DNA of 64,000 bases from M30B19 sp041741535 (GCA_041741535.1 JBGSJV010000034.1:1-64000); one strand, 5' to 3'; numbered from the stretch's first letter, positions 16,453 through 25,365 are shown. Numbers and translations: made by a program. The notes: a model not told the origin generated them from the letters alone.

Positions 16453-18354
16453 CTAAGCCGATTCGATCATGATCATGGACTCGGCAGTTCCGTTGGGTTG
16501 AAAACGTCCCCAATAGAAATCCGCGTAAACATTTTGTCCAACAAACGTGCGACTTGCGGGAGCCGTCAACGAACGGTACATCAAAAACTGCTCGCGATTC
16601 AATTGAACTCGAACCGCCATGGCTTGATCAACCGGCACTTTTTGCAAGTTCTCACCGACGGTCAGTGGTGACCAACTAAGAGGCTTGACACTTCGTCGCG
16701 CATCCAAGTCAATGAGCACCGCTTGAAACAAGCGACCTGCCGGCAGTTCGTACGTCATGCCGATCGCTGACTCGGACGGTTCGAGGCGGCCGTGAGAATG
16801 TTGGACACGCCATTCCGGCATCGATACGGGCAAGAATGACAACCGGTTCTTGCCATCCGTTAACCAACCTTCGCGGGTCTCCGCGGCGGATTCGAACCGA
16901 ACGCCGTTGGCCAAGGGTAACGACCAACGATGAGCCAAGCGATGCGATTCAGCGACAGCAGCAGGTTCCAAGAGAACGGCGTCCGCGATCAAGCACAAGC
17001 GATCTTTTCTGGCAATCGCCACCTGCCGTTGCAAGAGTCCGCGATTGTCAGCCAGTTCGTTTTGCAGTTCGAGGTAGATCATGTCCTCGTCGCTTTGCCA
17101 ACAGATCTCTTCCCAACGCTCGCCCAACGATAATGGTTGACCATTGTCGTGAATCTGGGTGGCGATCGTGCCGGCCAACCAGGAGCGTTTGACGTTTAGC
17201 TCGATCTGCATCCCGGCCTGTCCGAAGGCCACTGCCAATTTATCGCTCTTGCGTTTCCAGCGACTGCGAAGAACGGCCACTCGGCCCCATGCCGAATAAT
17301 CCGCGGCATCCGACAATCGGCTGTCTTTCAATCGCGGACCTTTAATCGAGCTGAAGTCGGTTCCAGACGGGCAAGTCAATTCCGCGATGCGTCGCTCTTC
17401 GGCATCTTGCCCTAATTGCAGCCAAGTACTGACCATCGCCGCCGGAACGGCCAGTGGCTTCGAATTGCTCAATAATGGCGAACCGTCATGGCCCAACATT
17501 CGCAGGTGTTGTTGAAATGCGTAGCGAAATCGATCTCGCAATGGCGCTCCGGCCATCAAGTCGGCAATGAATTTTTCGAGCCGCCAAATTCGCGTCCATC
17601 CCGCCAGCAACGCGCCAAAATTCGAAACTTGATCATGGACGAACAAGCCATTGCCATCCGTCAGTTCTTCGATCTGTGCTTTCAATAGATCCAATGCTTG
17701 GATTTGAAGTGACGTCGGGAAGATCTCCCCGGGCAGCCAAACGCTCAATGTGAGTGGCAATTCCATTTGCCACAAGCCGGCACAGACTTCACAATCGCTG
17801 GGCAGTTTTTGCGCGTCGCTCATTTCCAAGAGTACGGCCAACGTTGATTCACAAAGCTCCGTTGAGATTTGTTCGGCCAGGGCCGGGAACAACCACGCAA
17901 TGGCAACTGCCTCCAATCCAAATAGTCTTGCGTCTCGGCGGAGATCATTAACGTCGGTTGCGTCCGATGGAGCCGCCAATCTTTGTAGCCGAAGCGGGGC
18001 ATGGATCGTCCAATGCTCCAACATCTTCTCGATCCGCCGCCAATGTTTTTCGGCCGCTGTGGGATCACTCCAGGCCGTTGCCAACGCCTTCACCCACGGC
18101 AATAACTCCGGGGTCTCGTCGAGACTGACGTACCATGTCAGCGGACTTTGATTCGGCTTCGACCAATCCCAAACTTGACTCCAGCGACGTCGTTTGCCAA
18201 TCAGTTGCTGTGCGACTTCAGGCCAGGATATCGGTTGAGCCGGCAGAGAAGATGGAGTTGGCGACGTCACCTCATCGCGAACGTTCGCGTCAATCGGTGA
18301 CAGCTTTTGCTCTTTTTGTGAACTACGTTTTTTGCGTGAAGTCGAGGATGGCAT
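16453..18354 (-). CDS. conserved hypothetical, heparinase II/III-like architecture
   Basis: A 633-residue protein without a signal peptide and with a Lys/Ser-rich N-terminus (SRKKRSSQKEQK). The N-terminal half is helical (ELLPWVKALATAWS; LPLTLSVWLPGEIFPTSL; FLQ-like TDGNGLFVHDQVSNFGALLAGWTRIWRL), resembling an alpha/alpha toroid. The C-terminal half is beta-rich (WKRKSDKLAVAFGQ; WLAGTIATQIHDNGQPLS). That order resembles heparinase/alginate-lyase proteins, but no catalytic signature is recognisable, so the assignment is tentative. It is the first gene of a tightly spaced minus-strand cluster with yggS, fhcA and the ZnuA-like gene. Function unknown. Confidence 0.6.
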   Translation of the reverse strand: MPSSTSRKKRSSQKEQKLSPIDANVRDEVTSPTPSSLPAQPISWPEVAQQLIGKRRRWSQVWDWSKPNQSPLTWYVSLDETPELLPWVKALATAWSDPTAAEKHWRRIEKMLEHWTIHAPLRLQRLAAPSDATDVNDLRRDARLFGLEAVAIAWLFPALAEQISTELCESTLAVLLEMSDAQKLPSDCEVCAGLWQMELPLTLSVWLPGEIFPTSLQIQALDLLKAQIEELTDGNGLFVHDQVSNFGALLAGWTRIWRLEKFIADLMAGAPLRDRFRYAFQQHLRMLGHDGSPLLSNSKPLAVPAAMVSTWLQLGQDAEERRIAELTCPSGTDFSSIKGPRLKDSRLSDAADYSAWGRVAVLRSRWKRKSDKLAVAFGQAGMQIELNVKRSWLAGTIATQIHDNGQPLSLGERWEEICWQSDEDMIYLELQNELADNRGLLQRQVAIARKDRLCLIADAVLLEPAAVAESHRLAHRWSLPLANGVRFESAAETREGWLTDGKNRLSFLPVSMPEWRVQHSHGRLEPSESAIGMTYELPAGRLFQAVLIDLDARRSVKPLSWSPLTVGENLQKVPVDQAMAVRVQLNREQFLMYRSLTAPASRTFVGQNVYADFYWGRFQPNGTAESMIMIESA

Positions 18355-18412
18355 GGGTCTATTTCTACATTGTCAGAGGCACGGTAATCGGCAACGTGCG
18401 GCTGGCGAAAAA

Positions 18413-18464
18413 CACGGACCATCGGTCCCAAACACAGTTACACGGACCATCGGTCCCAAACACA
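18413..18464 (+). repeat. two-copy 24 bp repeat with GGACC-ATC-GGTCC hairpin
   Basis: Copies at 18413-18436 and 18441-18464 share CACGGACCATCGGTCCCAAA. Each contains the palindrome GGACCATCGGTCC. The motif is reminiscent of the GGACCGT...ACGGTCC hairpin array at the other end of the NhaC-like gene (21661-21898). Confidence 0.6.
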
Positions 18465-18470
18465 TTTACA

Positions 18471-18572
18471 AGGCTCTGTCCCCAAAAGGGGTCTGACCCT
18501 TTGGAGGGCATGTAAAATTTCGGACAAAAAGGCATGACCGGAGAGGGTCAGACCCCTTTGGGGACAGAGCCT
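18471..18572. repeat. long imperfect palindrome (GGCTCTGTCCCC family)
   Basis: A 102 bp inverted repeat. The left arm begins AGGCTCTGTCCCC followed by GGGGTCTGACCCT, and the right arm (18544-18572) is its complement with one small difference. The arms are about 29 bp with a 44 bp centre. It lies just after the NhaC-like stop on the minus strand and before the heparinase-like gene. It is non-coding and resembles dispersed palindromes common in planctomycete genomes. It could act as a bidirectional terminator, but no T-tract is obvious. Confidence 0.65.
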
Positions 18573-18592
18573 AGGCTGCGTCAGCGAGCCAC

Positions 18593-21571
18593 CTATCTTG
18601 GGGGTGACTGGTTGACTGACGACTTCGATGCGTCCGTCTCTACCGGTTGCCCGACAAAGTACATGATACCTACCAGAACTACCGTACCAACCGGCATACA
18701 GATCCACCAGGGTACACCAAAGCCTACTGGCAAGGTGCCGCATACGATGGAAACCAAGAAGACCGCGATCGCGTACGGCATCTGCGTCCACACGTGAGCC
18801 AAATGATCGCAACCACTGGCGTTCGAGCTCAGAACTGTTGTATCCGAAATGGGCGAACAATGATCGCCAAAAATCGCGCCCGCAAGGACCCCCGCGATCG
18901 TGGCGAGAAAAATTGGATGGTTCGGATCAACTGGACCGCCGGAGGATAGCAGGCTTCCCACCAAAGGAATGGCCAACGGCATGACGATGCCCATCGTGCC
19001 CCAACTAGTTCCCGTCGCAAATGCCGTAAACCCTGCCAGGACAAAGATCAGTGTCGGCAGCCATTTCGCAAAAGGATGCGGTTCATTGGCACCATTTGCG
19101 TTGGCGTCGGCGGGACCCACCCAACGCAACAGCACACTCGATAGGTACTTGCCTGTATGTAAACGATGCCGAATATCCGAGTACGGGAACTTCAAGCCAC
19201 CGTCAACATTCTCCCACACGTCCGAAATATCCGGCTCCGCTCGGCGACCGCCCATCATCGCGGCCATTGGATTTCCTCCTTGCTGTCCACCTTGCGCTCC
19301 TGGCCCACCCGGCGCGCCAAATCCGCCACCTGGTGCTCCGCCTCCCTGTGCTCCGCCTCCCTGTGCCCCGCCACCCTGTGCTCCGCCTGCGGTCGACCCA
19401 CTATCTGTTTGTTCACCACCTGCTTGTTCATTACTCGGAGGGCCACTGTCGGCACCTGCACGGTTTGCCGGCTCTTCTTTCGTTGGTTCCGATTTCGTCG
19501 TTTCCTGATCCTGGCGTTGCAGACTTGTCGGCCATAAGACGACTTTGTTAGCAAGTTGGTCGTCAGCCGAACCCTTCGCGTCATCGATCGGTTGTCGCGG
19601 GCCCTGGCCGTCCTCATTCAAGTCGGATTTTTTTTCGCCGGTTTCTTTTGTCTCTTCCTTGGTCGGCGGTTGTTGAGATTCGTCGGCGCCTTTGGCAGAT
19701 TCTTTCGCTTCAGCGGCCCCGTCATCAGCAGCTTTTGCTTTGCCCGACTCGTAAAGCTTCTTGCTCTCTTCGATGAGCGACGTCGCTGGCGCCTGCGAGG
19801 ACTCCGAGCCCGAATTGGCGGCGGGAGGAACTCGCAAGGATTTCTGATAGTCGTCCCAGTCTATTTGCTGTCCATCTTTTTCGATGTACCGACCGTAAAA
19901 GCCGCTACCCAAGGATTGATCGCCGATTTGTTGCAAGACCTCGTCCCAAAACTCATTCGGGTCCGAGTACTGACCGGCCAAGGTTTCCACGATGATCGGT
20001 TCAGGTATCTTATGAAGCCGCAATGTGGCGGCAACTTGTTCAACGGGATCAAGGGTCGCGAACGCTTCGCCCATTTTTGGTGTAGCGGCAATTGCTTTGG
20101 CGATCGCGTTCGCTTGGTCCAATTCTCGCTGGTAAGACTCGCTGGCGTCCGAACTGGTCATGGTCGATAAAGCCGAAGCCAGCCACAAGATCGCCAAGGC
20201 CGGAATCATGTGGGTCGCACCATGGCCTGCCGCATGCATCAGCGATGCCGTGGGCACGATTCTTTGCCAACGTAGCCAGAACCAGGTGAAGAAAAATCCA
20301 ATCACCGAACCCCAGACCAATGAACTGTAGCTGTCTGAGGCCCCAAAAATGTCCCCCAATCGCATGATCGTCGCGGAGAAATATCCATCGGCAGCGGCGT
20401 TGTCGGGCGTTTCCGCAACCGCTTCCGTTCCGGTTAATACCGAAGGTGCCGGTTGCAAGTCGTTCAGTCCCGTTTGATACATCAAGCCCAGGATCGCGAC
20501 CACTGTAACCAAAATCGGCAAAATCGCATTGATGCTCCGGGCGGGTGTTTTTTGGGGAGCCAAAGTCCGATCGTGAGCCACCGCGACGACCTCGGTCATT
20601 TCGAGCGGAATCACATCATTCGAAACGGGTAGTCGCGGCCAATCCAAATCCGCAGGTAAGGTAAACTGTTCGTTGAGTCCGACAACTGGTTCTTGACTCA
20701 ACGCCCGACGTTCAGCCTTCAGCATCGGTCCAAAGTCTCGCCGCATGATGGCCGACACAAGCACAAACCACAAAGCCCAAATCACATAAAAGCGATACGG
20801 TATCGACGCCATGAACAATTCAAACGCACTGGTCTTGCCCCCGCTTTCGCTTATTTCTACTCCAGCCAATCCGTCATTGATGTACGCCAGCTCGCCGGCA
20901 ATCCAAGTTGAGACAATTGCCAAACCAGCGACCGGCGCCGCCGTCGAATCGACGATGTAAGCCAACTTCTCCCGCGAAACTCGCATGCGATCATAAACCG
21001 ACCGATAGGTTGTTCCCAAAAGCATCGTGTTGGCATAGTCGTCAAAGAACACGAACATGCCGCTGATCCAGGTTGAAACCTGCACGCCCACTCGCGAATT
21101 GGTAATCGGAGACATCAACCCAATTAGGCCTCGCATCCCCGCTGCCCGGTTGACCATCCCGACGATCGCGCCCATCAAACATGTGAATACAAACACCGAT
21201 ACTTTGTCAGGATTTAGCAATGTCGGCCAGAGATGATCGTTCCACGTCGAAACGGCACCCGCCGCGACCAAGTCCCAACCCGATGGTTCGTAATTGACGG
21301 CTTGCGGCGCCGAATAGAATCCTAAGATCATCGCTCCCACAAAGATCGATACCAGCAGACTGACGATCACCCGCCTGGTTAGGATCGCTAAGACAATCGC
21401 CACGACCGGCGGCATCAACGACAACCAACCATACGGATGTTGCTCCATATCCGCAAAATCTGGAACTTGCATTCGCAGGCGATCATTGGCAGTGATTTGA
21501 CCGAGGAAACCGAAATACCAATTCATCGAAGTACTTTCCGGAAAATTCGATTCCACCAAAAAATCGGCCAT
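18593..21571 (-). CDS. NhaC-like Na+/H+ antiporter with large low-complexity insertion
   Basis: A 992-residue inner-membrane protein, about twice the usual NhaC length (about 480-550). The N-terminal membrane half (about 45-490) contains LMPPVVAIVLAILTRRVIVSLLVSI, GAIVGMVNRAAGMRGLIG, VFFDDYANTMLLG and DSTAAPVAGLAIVSTW. The C-terminal half (about 830-970) has FAWGTS-like FATGTSWGTMGIVMPLAIP and GDHCSPISDTTVLSS, hallmark NhaC ion-path motifs. Between them sit about 300 residues: a helical segment with DPVEQVAATLRLHKIPEPII, an Ala/Glu/Lys/Gln-rich stretch, and GGGAQ repeats encoded by 15 bp DNA repeats near 19320-19400. Other possible starts are M16 (21526, with GGAAAG upstream) and M34. Substrate assignment is by family only. 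Confidence 0.85.
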   Translation of the reverse strand: MADFLVESNFPESTSMNWYFGFLGQITANDRLRMQVPDFADMEQHPYGWLSLMPPVVAIVLAILTRRVIVSLLVSIFVGAMILGFYSAPQAVNYEPSGWDLVAAGAVSTWNDHLWPTLLNPDKVSVFVFTCLMGAIVGMVNRAAGMRGLIGLMSPITNSRVGVQVSTWISGMFVFFDDYANTMLLGTTYRSVYDRMRVSREKLAYIVDSTAAPVAGLAIVSTWIAGELAYINDGLAGVEISESGGKTSAFELFMASIPYRFYVIWALWFVLVSAIMRRDFGPMLKAERRALSQEPVVGLNEQFTLPADLDWPRLPVSNDVIPLEMTEVVAVAHDRTLAPQKTPARSINAILPILVTVVAILGLMYQTGLNDLQPAPSVLTGTEAVAETPDNAAADGYFSATIMRLGDIFGASDSYSSLVWGSVIGFFFTWFWLRWQRIVPTASLMHAAGHGATHMIPALAILWLASALSTMTSSDASESYQRELDQANAIAKAIAATPKMGEAFATLDPVEQVAATLRLHKIPEPIIVETLAGQYSDPNEFWDEVLQQIGDQSLGSGFYGRYIEKDGQQIDWDDYQKSLRVPPAANSGSESSQAPATSLIEESKKLYESGKAKAADDGAAEAKESAKGADESQQPPTKEETKETGEKKSDLNEDGQGPRQPIDDAKGSADDQLANKVVLWPTSLQRQDQETTKSEPTKEEPANRAGADSGPPSNEQAGGEQTDSGSTAGGAQGGGAQGGGAQGGGAPGGGFGAPGGPGAQGGQQGGNPMAAMMGGRRAEPDISDVWENVDGGLKFPYSDIRHRLHTGKYLSSVLLRWVGPADANANGANEPHPFAKWLPTLIFVLAGFTAFATGTSWGTMGIVMPLAIPLVGSLLSSGGPVDPNHPIFLATIAGVLAGAIFGDHCSPISDTTVLSSNASGCDHLAHVWTQMPYAIAVFLVSIVCGTLPVGFGVPWWICMPVGTVVLVGIMYFVGQPVETDASKSSVNQSPPR

Positions 21572-21660
21572 GCCCGCCTATCTTGATTGCCCGCATCGCT
21601 CGCTTTGGAATGCCTCTCGCGCGGCAAGCCAATTGGTCTGCTCTTGGATGCTGCCGAGCC

Positions 21661-21898
21661 AGTTGGACCGTGGGAACGGTCCACTACATACAGTTGGACC
21701 GTGGGAACGGTCCGTTACGTTCAGTTGGACCGTAGGAACGGTCCACTACATTCAGTTGGACCGTGGGAACGGTCCACTACACTCAGTTGGACCGTGGGAA
21801 CGGTCCACTACATTCAGTTGGACCGTGGGAACGGTCCACTACATTCAGTTGGACCGTGGGAACGGTCCACTACATTCAGTTGGACCGTGGGAACGGTC
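21661..21898. repeat. eight-copy 31 bp tandem palindrome array
   Basis: Eight units start at 21661, 21692, 21723, 21754, 21785, 21816, 21847 and 21878, an exact 31 bp period. Each holds the hairpin GGACCGTGGGAACGGTCC (7 bp stem, GGGA loop) plus a conserved 13 bp linker ending CATTCAGTT. Because the linker is also conserved this is not a CRISPR. The period is not a multiple of three, so open frames through it in all phases are artefacts. A degenerate half unit (CGGAACGGTCC) is seen near 22006. The array sits upstream of the NhaC-like gene and of the PQQ-repeat gene, which are divergent. Confidence 0.9.
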
Positions 21899-22216
21899 AT
21901 CTGATCCGGTCAATGTTGTCGAACATCGCCCACACGGATTACCGAGTTTAAGCCCACGCTCTATGAATTTCTACTGGCGGAGCCCAGGAAATCTCAGTTA
22001 TCTCGGAACGGTCCGGACGGTATAGGTCCGACGGCGACGTGCCTTGGCAGCCCCCCGCCGTCTGGCGATGGTAACTCCGTACGGCCAGAACACAGTCGGT
22101 CGTGTGTCCGTTGCGTCGGAAAACCTCCGTCTGGCGACGGCAGATACGTGCTCCAGAACATCGAGTCGTCGCGTTTAATCCGCTTCTGTCAGGAATACCA
22201 AGTGAATCTCGTGCAA

Positions 22217-23584
22217 ATGACTGGTCAACTACGTTTCCTTATCGGCTTGGGACTGTTCTCCACAAGTTTCTCCTTCACCGTGACAAATCCTCAAGGTTTG
22301 CTGGCTCAAGAAACCAAAACGGACCCGCCAGCGGCCGTGGCTCAAGATGAAAAGAAGCCGACCCAGCTTTGGAACCAATGGCGAGGTCCTAATCGCGATA
22401 CGACCTTTACCACCAAGCCGTGGCCGTCCAAGCTGACCGAAGCCAACTTGAAGCTGGTTTGGCAGCACTCGTTGGAACCCAGTTATTCGGGACCGGTCAC
22501 CGACGGACAGCGGATTTTTACGACGGAAACCGTTGGCAAACGCGAAGAAACGACCCTCGCTTACGACCTCGCGTCCGGAAAAAAACTCTGGGAAGTCCGT
22601 TGGCCAGGCGCCATGACTGTCCCGTTCTTCGCCGCCTCCAACGGATCCTGGATTCGTAGTACTCCCGCTTGTGACGAAACCCGTTTGTACGTTGTGGGTA
22701 TGCTGGACGTGCTCGTGTGTTTCGACTCGGCGTCGGGCAAAGAACTGTGGCGAATCGATTTTGCGAAACAATACGACACCGGCAATCCAGCGTTCGGTGC
22801 GGTTTGTTCACCCTTGTTGGATAAAGATCACTTGTATCTGCAGGCAGCCAATAGTTTCTTTAAAATTCAAAAGACCGACGGTAAAGTGATTTGGCGAACG
22901 ATGATCGAAGAAGGCGGCATGATGTCCGGCGGTTCGTTCTCCTCGCCGAGTTTTGCAACCCTGGGCGATCGATACCAGATCTTGGTCCAGTCTCGTATCA
23001 ACCTGGCGGGAATCGACCCCGAATCGGGCAAAGTGCTCTGGCAAACCGAAGTCCCCCACTTTCGGGGCATGAACATCTTAACCCCAATCGAGTTCGAAGA
23101 TTCGGTGTTCACTAGTTCCTACAACAATCAATCGTATCTGTATGAAGTGCCTTCTCAATTCGGCGGTCGGCGTGCCTCGGAGAACGTCGCGGTGGCATGG
23201 TCCAACCCGGCCAAAGGTTATATGTCGACCCCAACAGTCATCGACAAACACGCGTATTTATTATTGCAGAACGGGCGGTTGGCCTGCCTGAGTCTGGCGG
23301 ATGGCGAGCGTAAATGGACGTCACCCAAGGCCTTTGGCGAGTATGCTTCGTTTGTCACCCACGGCGATCGGTTTTTGATGCTGTCGAACACAGGCTTGTT
23401 GCGGTTGGTCAAAGCCACCACCGAAGACTGCGAGGTCATCAGCGAATTGCAACTACCCGAGATCGAAGATTCGTGGGCTCATATCGGCATGGGTATTGGT
23501 GCTGCGGGACAAATTCAAATTTATGTTCGATCGCTGAAAGGTCTTCACGTGTTCGATTGGTCCGATCCCAGCGGAACGCCTTAG
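22217..23584 (+). CDS. PQQ-like beta-propeller repeat protein, exported
   Basis: A 455-residue protein with a signal peptide (FLIGLGLFSTSFSF... cleaved near GLLAQ) and repeated PQQ-type blades: NQWRGPNRDTTF, TTLAYDLASGKKLWEVRWPG, VCFDSASGKELWRIDF, FKIQKTDGKVIWRTMI, IDPESGKVLWQTEVPH and CLSLADGERKWTSPK. This matches outer-membrane-like quinoprotein/PQQ-repeat proteins abundant in planctomycetes, which act as extracytoplasmic binding scaffolds. There is no obvious quinoprotein dehydrogenase active site, so enzymatic activity is uncertain. I chose the Met at 22217 to give a normal signal peptide; frames from 22148 or a GTG at 22202 would extend it. It appears monocistronic, between two repeat arrays. 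Confidence 0.85.
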   Translation: MTGQLRFLIGLGLFSTSFSFTVTNPQGLLAQETKTDPPAAVAQDEKKPTQLWNQWRGPNRDTTFTTKPWPSKLTEANLKLVWQHSLEPSYSGPVTDGQRIFTTETVGKREETTLAYDLASGKKLWEVRWPGAMTVPFFAASNGSWIRSTPACDETRLYVVGMLDVLVCFDSASGKELWRIDFAKQYDTGNPAFGAVCSPLLDKDHLYLQAANSFFKIQKTDGKVIWRTMIEEGGMMSGGSFSSPSFATLGDRYQILVQSRINLAGIDPESGKVLWQTEVPHFRGMNILTPIEFEDSVFTSSYNNQSYLYEVPSQFGGRRASENVAVAWSNPAKGYMSTPTVIDKHAYLLLQNGRLACLSLADGERKWTSPKAFGEYASFVTHGDRFLMLSNTGLLRLVKATTEDCEVISELQLPEIEDSWAHIGMGIGAAGQIQIYVRSLKGLHVFDWSDPSGTP

Positions 23585-23634
23585 TGATTCCGGTTCTTTT
23601 AATCCGTGAGCATTGCTTGGCCTTGGTGTTTACC

Positions 23635-23742
23635 CGCTTGAGCCGCGCTTGGTTTCCGACGTTACCCGCTTGAGCAGCGCTTTGTTTTCGAAGTTAACCG
23701 CTTGAGCAGAGCTTTGTTTTCGAAGTTAACCGCTTGAGCAGA
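23635..23742 (+). repeat. four-copy 32 bp tandem repeat
   Basis: Units start at 23635, 23667, 23699 and 23731 with consensus CGCTTGAGCAGAGCTTTG followed by TTTTCGAAGTTAAC. The copies diverge toward the 5' end. The array lies directly after the PQQ-repeat gene and runs into the perfect hairpin at 23743-23776, which uses the start of a further unit. Confidence 0.8.
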
Positions 23743-23776
23743 GCTTCGTTTGGTCGGGTATCCGACCAAACGAAGC
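23743..23776. repeat. perfect 15 bp stem-loop
   Basis: GCTTCGTTTGGTCGG, a GTAT loop, then the exact complement. It terminates the 32 bp array about 160 bp after the PQQ-repeat stop codon. There is no following T-tract, so a rho-independent terminator role is uncertain. It could equally be a repeat-family end or a target for a REP-type nuclease. Confidence 0.75.
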
Positions 23777-23981
23777 GCCGCTCAGCGTTTCCGCCTGCAA
23801 GCACCAGCCACGACCGACAACGAGACCAATTCCCGTTGACGCGAAACGCCGACTTGTTCCTGACATCTACTGTTTACCACATTCCGAATCCCTTATTCGC
23901 GCATGGTTGCGTTCGGTTCGATCCGCTCTCGATCGCAAATGCTTGACTTTCGGATCGGTCGCCGTTAGTCTGGCCACTCGG

Positions 23982-24779
23982 ATGATCCTGAGTGTAGACG
24001 TGAGCAAACCGATGGCTATCGATTCAGACGTTGATTCAACCGAATCGTCGCGGATTGATGTGTCGCGACTCGATTCGGTTGGCCGTAAAGGGTCCGCTGC
24101 TGAAATCGAACGCATCACCTTTGGTTATCTGTACCGTCACGCGTTGGAGATTTGCAACCTGGAACGGGGACTGGGCTTCACGGTTTTTCGTTGGCTGGCT
24201 CAGCCGCGCCGGGCAGCGCAAGAATTTTTGTTTGAAGATCGCGGCAGGTATGTGAAGCCATTCACGACCTTGGCACTAGCGGTCACTCTGATCACGTTTG
24301 TTTCCTTCCAGTTGTTCGATATGAACGCACAAATGGCGACGGCCAATTTGCAGCTGGCTAAACTGCCCGAGCAATTTCGTCCATCCCTCCAGTTGGCCTT
24401 GAGCTACGTCGTCCAATTCATCCATGTGTTTTTGGTGATCTCGCTACCATTTCAAGCCTGGCTCAATAGTCTGTTTTTTCGGCATGCTCAATGGTTCTTC
24501 CCCGAACACATGGTGGCGGTGACCTACTTGTACGCGATTCAAATGTTGATCAATACTTGTTTACTGCCCCTTATTATGGTCCACGAATTTTTCTTTGGGC
24601 TGATCAGCTCGATTGCCGCGCCCGCTTATGTGTTTTGGGCGATCTTCCAGATTTATGGAGCGCAATGGTGGCGGACGATATTGGCTTGGGGAGGCTATCT
24701 CTTGATTGGGTCAATCATGCCAGCCGTATTGGCTTCTATTTTATTTGGCATCATATATTTCACCGGTTTAGCAAACTGA
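23982..24779 (+). CDS. DUF3667-like multi-TM membrane protein
   Basis: About 265 residues. After a Ser/Asp-rich N-terminus comes a segment resembling DUF3667 proteins (ERGLGFTVFRWLAQPRRAAQEFLFEDRGRYVKPFTTLALAVTL) but without the zinc ribbon that normally precedes it. About five hydrophobic helices follow (PFTTLALAVTLITFV; YVVQFIHVFLVISLPF; YLYAIQMLINTCLLPLIMV; SSIAAPAYVFWAIFQIY; GYLLIGSIMPAVLASILFGII). Function unknown; inner membrane. The start is uncertain: ATG 23982, GTG 24000 and ATG 24012 are all possible and none has a strong Shine-Dalgarno. It is followed in the same direction by the YaiI/YqxD gene after 28 bp. Confidence 0.65.
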   Translation: MILSVDVSKPMAIDSDVDSTESSRIDVSRLDSVGRKGSAAEIERITFGYLYRHALEICNLERGLGFTVFRWLAQPRRAAQEFLFEDRGRYVKPFTTLALAVTLITFVSFQLFDMNAQMATANLQLAKLPEQFRPSLQLALSYVVQFIHVFLVISLPFQAWLNSLFFRHAQWFFPEHMVAVTYLYAIQMLINTCLLPLIMVHEFFFGLISSIAAPAYVFWAIFQIYGAQWWRTILAWGGYLLIGSIMPAVLASILFGIIYFTGLAN

Positions 24780-24807
24780 GCGGATGAAGCGAGAGGACAA
24801 GCAGCGG

Positions 24808-25365
24808 ATGTCAACACCCAACAACGACGCACTGAAAATCTGGATTGACGCTGACGCCTGTCCGATTCCGATTCGCGAGATTCTGTTTCGAGTGGGACAA
24901 CGACTCGGCGTGGAGACAATCCTGGTTGCCAATCAATCGATCCGAGTGCCGAGGTCCGAACTTATTCGCGTGATTACGGTGCGAAACGGCGCGGACATTG
25001 CGGACCAGACAATCGTCGATCAAATGCAAGCCGGCGACGTGGTCATCACCGGGGACATTCCGTTGGCCGCGCGCGTCGTCGAAAAGAACGGCATCGCAAT
25101 TGGCACGCGTGGTGAAGTGTTCGATGGTGTGAGCGTTCAACAGCGACTGGCCAGTCGAAACGTCATGGAGCAATTACGTTCCGCCGGCATCGATACGGCG
25201 GGCCCGAGGCCGTTGAGTGCCAAAGACGTTCAGACGTTTGCCAACTCGCTTGACCGAACCTTAACTCGCCTGCTCAAGGACAAGGCGGCATCGTCCACAA
25301 CGGGTGCAGGACCCAGCCCCAATCCGTCGCAGTCGGTGAATCAAGGCACGAATACAAGGCCGTGA
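24808..25365 (+). CDS. YaiI/YqxD family protein (DUF188)
   Basis: A 185-residue protein matching DUF188. Seen: KIWIDADACPIPIREIL, ETILVANQSIRVP, VITVRNGADIADQTIVDQMQAGDVVITGDIPLAARVVEKNG, GTRGEVFDGVSVQQRLASRN and FANSLDRTLTRLL. The family has a PIN-like nuclease fold with conserved acidic residues, but no proven function. The ATG at 24808 has GAGAGGA about 11 nt upstream; an earlier ATG at 24784 lacks a ribosome site. The C-terminal about 25 residues are Ser/Pro/Asn-rich and probably disordered. Confidence 0.93.
   Translation: MSTPNNDALKIWIDADACPIPIREILFRVGQRLGVETILVANQSIRVPRSELIRVITVRNGADIADQTIVDQMQAGDVVITGDIPLAARVVEKNGIAIGTRGEVFDGVSVQQRLASRNVMEQLRSAGIDTAGPRPLSAKDVQTFANSLDRTLTRLLKDKAASSTTGAGPSPNPSQSVNQGTNTRP

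Noticed and set aside
21661..21898. Possible CRISPR array
   Set aside because: Both the palindrome and the 13 bp linker are conserved between units, so there are no variable spacers, and no cas genes are nearby.
21570..22025. Overlapping plus-strand frames of 60-150 codons through the 31 bp array
   Set aside because: The period is not a multiple of three, so every phase stays open with the same repeated peptides; there is no ribosome site or family match.
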